A stretch of DNA of 64,000 nt from Mycobacterium vicinigordonae. Lineage in GTDB: Bacteria; Actinomycetota; Actinomycetes; Mycobacteriales; Mycobacteriaceae. The notes below the pieces were generated by a model. The model ran no database searches. It saw nothing but the letters and a program-made list of their open reading frames with translations, and was not told the origin of the DNA. The stretch spans positions 248,001 to 312,000 of the forward strand of contig NZ_CP059165.1 of the NCBI RefSeq assembly GCF_013466425.1. The letters run 5' to 3'. The translations under genes were made by a program, and so were the position numbers. Numbering within the stretch: the first letter of the stretch is position 1; every line of letters begins with the position of its first letter. Positions 61,691 through 64,000 of the stretch are shown in pieces.

Positions 61691-62034
61691 CGGTGTGACA
61701 CAACCCGTCGAGTACCCGGAGTGTGCCGGATGCCATAGCGGGGTTCGCGCGCTGTTTACCCGATCGCCGCGTTTGCGCAACGCGGAACGGGTGAAATACA
61801 AGAACGTGATTTCACAAAGGAACGAAGCCGTGACCACACTGCAAAACTGGATCAACCAGAGTCCCAGCGGCTCCGACCTTGTCGCGCCGATCAAAGCGCG
61901 CGCCTGCCACGCCCTGTCCACCGTGTTGCGCACCGCGCCGCGTCGCTCAGCAAGCGGACCGCGCGTGATGGAGCGCGGCATAGAACGCTGCTGACCGGCC
62001 GATCGCCGACGACGACGCGTGGTTGAATTCGGCT
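61691..62034. other. Region between the DUF2127 and SRPBCC genes
   Basis: These 344 bases hold no well-supported gene except the possible short frame listed at 61830-61994. The rest lacks clear hairpins or repeats. Confidence 0.4.
61830..61994 (+). CDS. Possible small protein or truncated gene remnant
   Basis: A 54-residue frame (MTTLQNWINQSPSGSDLVAP start) from GTG 61830, with AAAGGA eight bases upstream. I recognise no family, and the arginine-rich end (RTAPRRSASGPRVMERG) looks like random high-GC reading. It may be the 5' stub of a deleted gene. Confidence 0.3.
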   Translation: MTTLQNWINQSPSGSDLVAPIKARACHALSTVLRTAPRRSASGPRVMERGIERC

Positions 62035-62106
62035 ATGGCGGAACCGGAATCCATGGCGGAACCGGAATCCATGGCGGAACCGGAATCTATGGCAGAACCG
62101 GAGCGA
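62035..62106 (+). repeat. Four 18-bp tandem units, each with a start codon
   Basis: ATGGCGGAACCGGAATCC is repeated in phase (62035, 62053, 62071, 62089); the third unit differs at one base and the last is diverged in its final codons. It encodes MAEPES-type repeats and probably varies in copy number by slippage. Confidence 0.85.
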
Positions 62107-62553
62107 ATCGTCAGCGCAACCCGGGAGATCGCCACCGACGCGGAGCGGATCTTCGAACTCATCGCGGATCCGTCCCTGCAACCGAGCTGGGACGGCAACG
62201 ACAACCTGGCCACCTCTGACCACGGACAGCGGGTGCACAACGTCGGTGACGTATTCGTCACAACACTCACCCTGGGTCAAGACCGCCACAACCACGTCGT
62301 CGAATTCGTCGAGGGGCGCCGAATCGCCTGGCGCCCATCTGAACCCGGAAAAGAGCCGCCCGGGCATCTGTGGCGTTGGGAGCTGACGCCGATCAGCGCA
62401 ACCCGCACCCGCGTCACCCACACCTACGACTGGTCCGCACTGACCGACGCCAACCGCCTGGCCCGGGCCCGCGCCACGACGGCCGATCGATTGCGCGCAT
62501 CAATGGACCGCCTGGCGACGATCGCGGAAGCGACGCAGAACTCGACCGGGTGA
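62035..62553 (+). CDS. SRPBCC (polyketide cyclase/START-like) protein with repeated N terminus
   Basis: A 172-residue protein from ATG 62035. Residues from about 25 on are an SRPBCC helix-grip fold (REIATDAERIFELIADPSLQ, then VEFVEGRRIAWRPSEPG and HLWRWELTPISATRTRVTHT), which binds hydrophobic ligands in a deep pocket. The N terminus consists of MAEPES units repeated three times plus a MAEPER variant, and each begins with ATG, so four starts are possible; the domain alone needs only the last. The SDR gene follows by 22 bases. Confidence 0.85.
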   Translation: MAEPESMAEPESMAEPESMAEPERIVSATREIATDAERIFELIADPSLQPSWDGNDNLATSDHGQRVHNVGDVFVTTLTLGQDRHNHVVEFVEGRRIAWRPSEPGKEPPGHLWRWELTPISATRTRVTHTYDWSALTDANRLARARATTADRLRASMDRLATIAEATQNSTG

Positions 62554-62575
62554 ACCTGCGGGTACGGTCCTGCAT

Positions 62576-63382
62576 ATGGCGCTTCCAGCAACAGGACCCG
62601 ACCGCACGGCCGTCGTCACCGGCGCATCGTCCGGCATCGGCGAACAGTTCGCCCGCATCCTCACCGAAATGGGCCACCAGGTGGTGTTGGTGGCTCGCAG
62701 CGCCGACCGCCTCGCCCAGATCGCCGACCGGTTGGGCGCCAACGCGCACCCGCTGCCGGCAGACCTGTCCGACCGTGCCGCCCGCGCTGATCTCCCGGAC
62801 CGGGTCGGCGAACTGGGCTTGACGCCCGACATTCTGATCAACAATGCCGGGCTATCCACACTCGGAGTGGTCGCGAAATCGGTTCCGGAGAAAGAACTCA
62901 ACCTGGTTGAGGTGGACGTTGCCGCCGTGGTCGACCTCTGCAGCAGGTTCCTGCCCGGGATGGTCGCACGACGCCGGGGAGCCATCCTCAACGTGGCGTC
63001 GGTGGCGGGATTCGGGCCGCTGCCCGGACAGGCCGCCTACGGCGGGGCCAAGGCCTTCGTACTTTCCTACACCCACAGCCTGCGCGGCGAACTCAAAGGC
63101 ACCGGCGTTACCGCCACCACCCTGTGTCCAGGCCCGGTAGACACCGGATTCGGCGAGGCGGCCGGATTCGACAAAGAAGAAGCCGAAGCAGCGCTTCCGC
63201 GGGTGATGTGGAAGCCGGCGGACCAAGTGGCTCAGGCCGGAATCGACGGCCTGGCACGCGGGCGGGCGGTCGTTGTCCCGGGGCTGGTCAACCGGGTGTC
63301 GTCGGCGCTGTTCCGGGTTGCACCGCCGGAATGGATGCTGCCGTTGCTTACCCGCAGTCATCCCGCGATGAAAGACGCGTGA
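62576..63382 (+). CDS. Short-chain dehydrogenase/reductase
   Basis: A 268-residue SDR: VVTGASSGIGEQFARIL (about 13-29), NNAGLSTLG, NVASVAGFGPLPGQAAYGGA with Tyr-x3-Lys (YGGAK), and CPGPVDTGFGEAAG after the active site. It belongs to the DltE-like branch that acts on acyl or lipid ketones. It is 22 bases downstream of the SRPBCC gene on the same strand and probably cotranscribed. Its stop is 3 bases from the convergent DUF5134 gene. Confidence 0.92.
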   Translation: MALPATGPDRTAVVTGASSGIGEQFARILTEMGHQVVLVARSADRLAQIADRLGANAHPLPADLSDRAARADLPDRVGELGLTPDILINNAGLSTLGVVAKSVPEKELNLVEVDVAAVVDLCSRFLPGMVARRRGAILNVASVAGFGPLPGQAAYGGAKAFVLSYTHSLRGELKGTGVTATTLCPGPVDTGFGEAAGFDKEEAEAALPRVMWKPADQVAQAGIDGLARGRAVVVPGLVNRVSSALFRVAPPEWMLPLLTRSHPAMKDA

Positions 63383-63385
63383 CGC

Positions 63386-63994
63386 CTAGTGTGTAAGGCC
63401 CATGTTGGTGAACATGATTGACATGCCCAGTGCCATTGTCGCCTGAGCCATGCAGAACAACCGCTCGCGCCGACCCTGGGTTCCGGGGTGTCGCCGCAGC
63501 GTGAGCAATCGATAGCCCCAGGCGAAGGTGGCCAGCGTGAATACGGTCGCCCAAACCCCATTGCCGATGTCGACCCAGCGCGGGCCGACCGCCGCCTCTC
63601 GCATCCCAGGCATGTCCATTCCCGGCATATCCGGCATGTCCTGGTGCTCTAACCCGGTCGGCTGGTTACTCATTACGTCGTACATCCAGGCCATCGCCAG
63701 CATCTTCACGACGTGGTACCCGCCCGCAAGACGTGCGGCCGCCGCTCGGGCGACGAAAACGGTCGTTGCCACAAACCAGACCGCAGCTGCCAGGAAGAAG
63801 ATTTCGGCCGCCGTCGCCGGTACTTGCAGGCCCTGTGGCCAGGCCATCACCGCCATCGCTATTGCGGTCGTGATGTGCAGACCGTGGCTGATTAGCGAGA
63901 CAACCGAACGTCGGTCGATGACCAGCGCCAAGCTCAGCGCACTGAGTAGGAACGTGCCTGTCACCACCAAACGCAACGGCAGGTCTTGGATCAT
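63386..63994 (-). CDS. DUF5134 membrane protein with Met-rich segment
   Basis: A 202-residue integral membrane protein with six hydrophobic segments, matching the actinobacterial DUF5134 family. Between helices 4 and 5 lies a hydrophilic loop HQDMPDMPGMDMPGM (about 117-131) of the type that binds Cu(I) by thioether ligands, so copper handling is possible. ATG 63994 is the only start within the window; the upstream region is cut off at 64000, so promoter and neighbours are unseen. Confidence 0.8.
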   Translation of the reverse strand: MIQDLPLRLVVTGTFLLSALSLALVIDRRSVVSLISHGLHITTAIAMAVMAWPQGLQVPATAAEIFFLAAAVWFVATTVFVARAAAARLAGGYHVVKMLAMAWMYDVMSNQPTGLEHQDMPDMPGMDMPGMREAAVGPRWVDIGNGVWATVFTLATFAWGYRLLTLRRHPGTQGRRERLFCMAQATMALGMSIMFTNMGLTH

Positions 63995-64000
63995 TCACCG

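Overview
The window is a GC-rich actinobacterial chromosome segment, almost certainly from a Mycobacterium and probably a slow grower. Supporting features are a PE_PGRS gene, a monomeric NADP isocitrate dehydrogenase of 745 residues next to an ABC pair like Rv0072/Rv0073 of M. tuberculosis, an LprB/LprC-type DUF3558 lipoprotein, a Culp-type cutinase, many TetR regulators, GTG/TTG starts and ATGA/GTGA gene overlaps. I see no rRNA, tRNA, insertion sequence, prophage or CRISPR array. About 65 genes are listed, two of them decayed.

Layout. 0-10 kb: an extradiol dioxygenase (cut by the window edge), icd2, a lipoprotein hydrolase, and a minus-strand cluster of N-acyl-D-amino-acid deacylase, Rieske oxygenase, PP2C phosphatase and a KstD-like flavoprotein. 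10-16 kb: a STAS protein, an ABC exporter whose ATPase carries a cyclic-nucleotide-binding domain, a flavin monooxygenase, a frameshifted MarR remnant and an acyltransferase. 16-22 kb: a sulfotransferase coupled to a DUF1214 protein, divergent from a TetR gene across one palindrome, then two transporters. 22-43 kb: a catabolic block with a double acyl-CoA dehydrogenase, two thiolase-like/DUF35 pairs of the Ltp2-ChsH2 aldolase type, aldehyde dehydrogenase with a LacI regulator, amidohydrolase, a double CoA-transferase, a PadR regulator, a dipeptidase-like protein, and a UGSC-family protein with its partner and a CoA-transferase. 43-55 kb: lipoprotein, a VOC pseudogene, deacetylase, cutinase, an LLM oxidoreductase, two sister TetR regulators, two Baeyer-Villiger-type monooxygenases and a PE_PGRS protein with a non-PGRS C-terminal domain. 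55-64 kb: short-chain dehydrogenases, a methyltransferase, alcohol dehydrogenase with an IclR regulator, a small metal or sulfur stress locus (DUF302, CsoR/CstR-like repressor, DsbA-like protein) and membrane proteins.

How it fits together. Much of the window encodes oxygenation, Baeyer-Villiger oxidation, CoA activation, beta-oxidation and retro-aldol steps, which suits breakdown of steroid-, terpene- or aromatic-type compounds. The substrates cannot be read from sequence. The regulatory wiring is unusually visible: near-perfect palindromes lie beside most TetR genes, a LacI-type site lies before the aldehyde dehydrogenase, and two matching TACCCC-N2-GGGGTA sites precede the CsoR-like gene and the DsbA-like gene. 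Most notably, a near-identical 21-bp site precedes both the monooxygenase operon and the PE_PGRS gene, which suggests one TetR regulator controls a redox pathway and a secreted PE_PGRS protein together.
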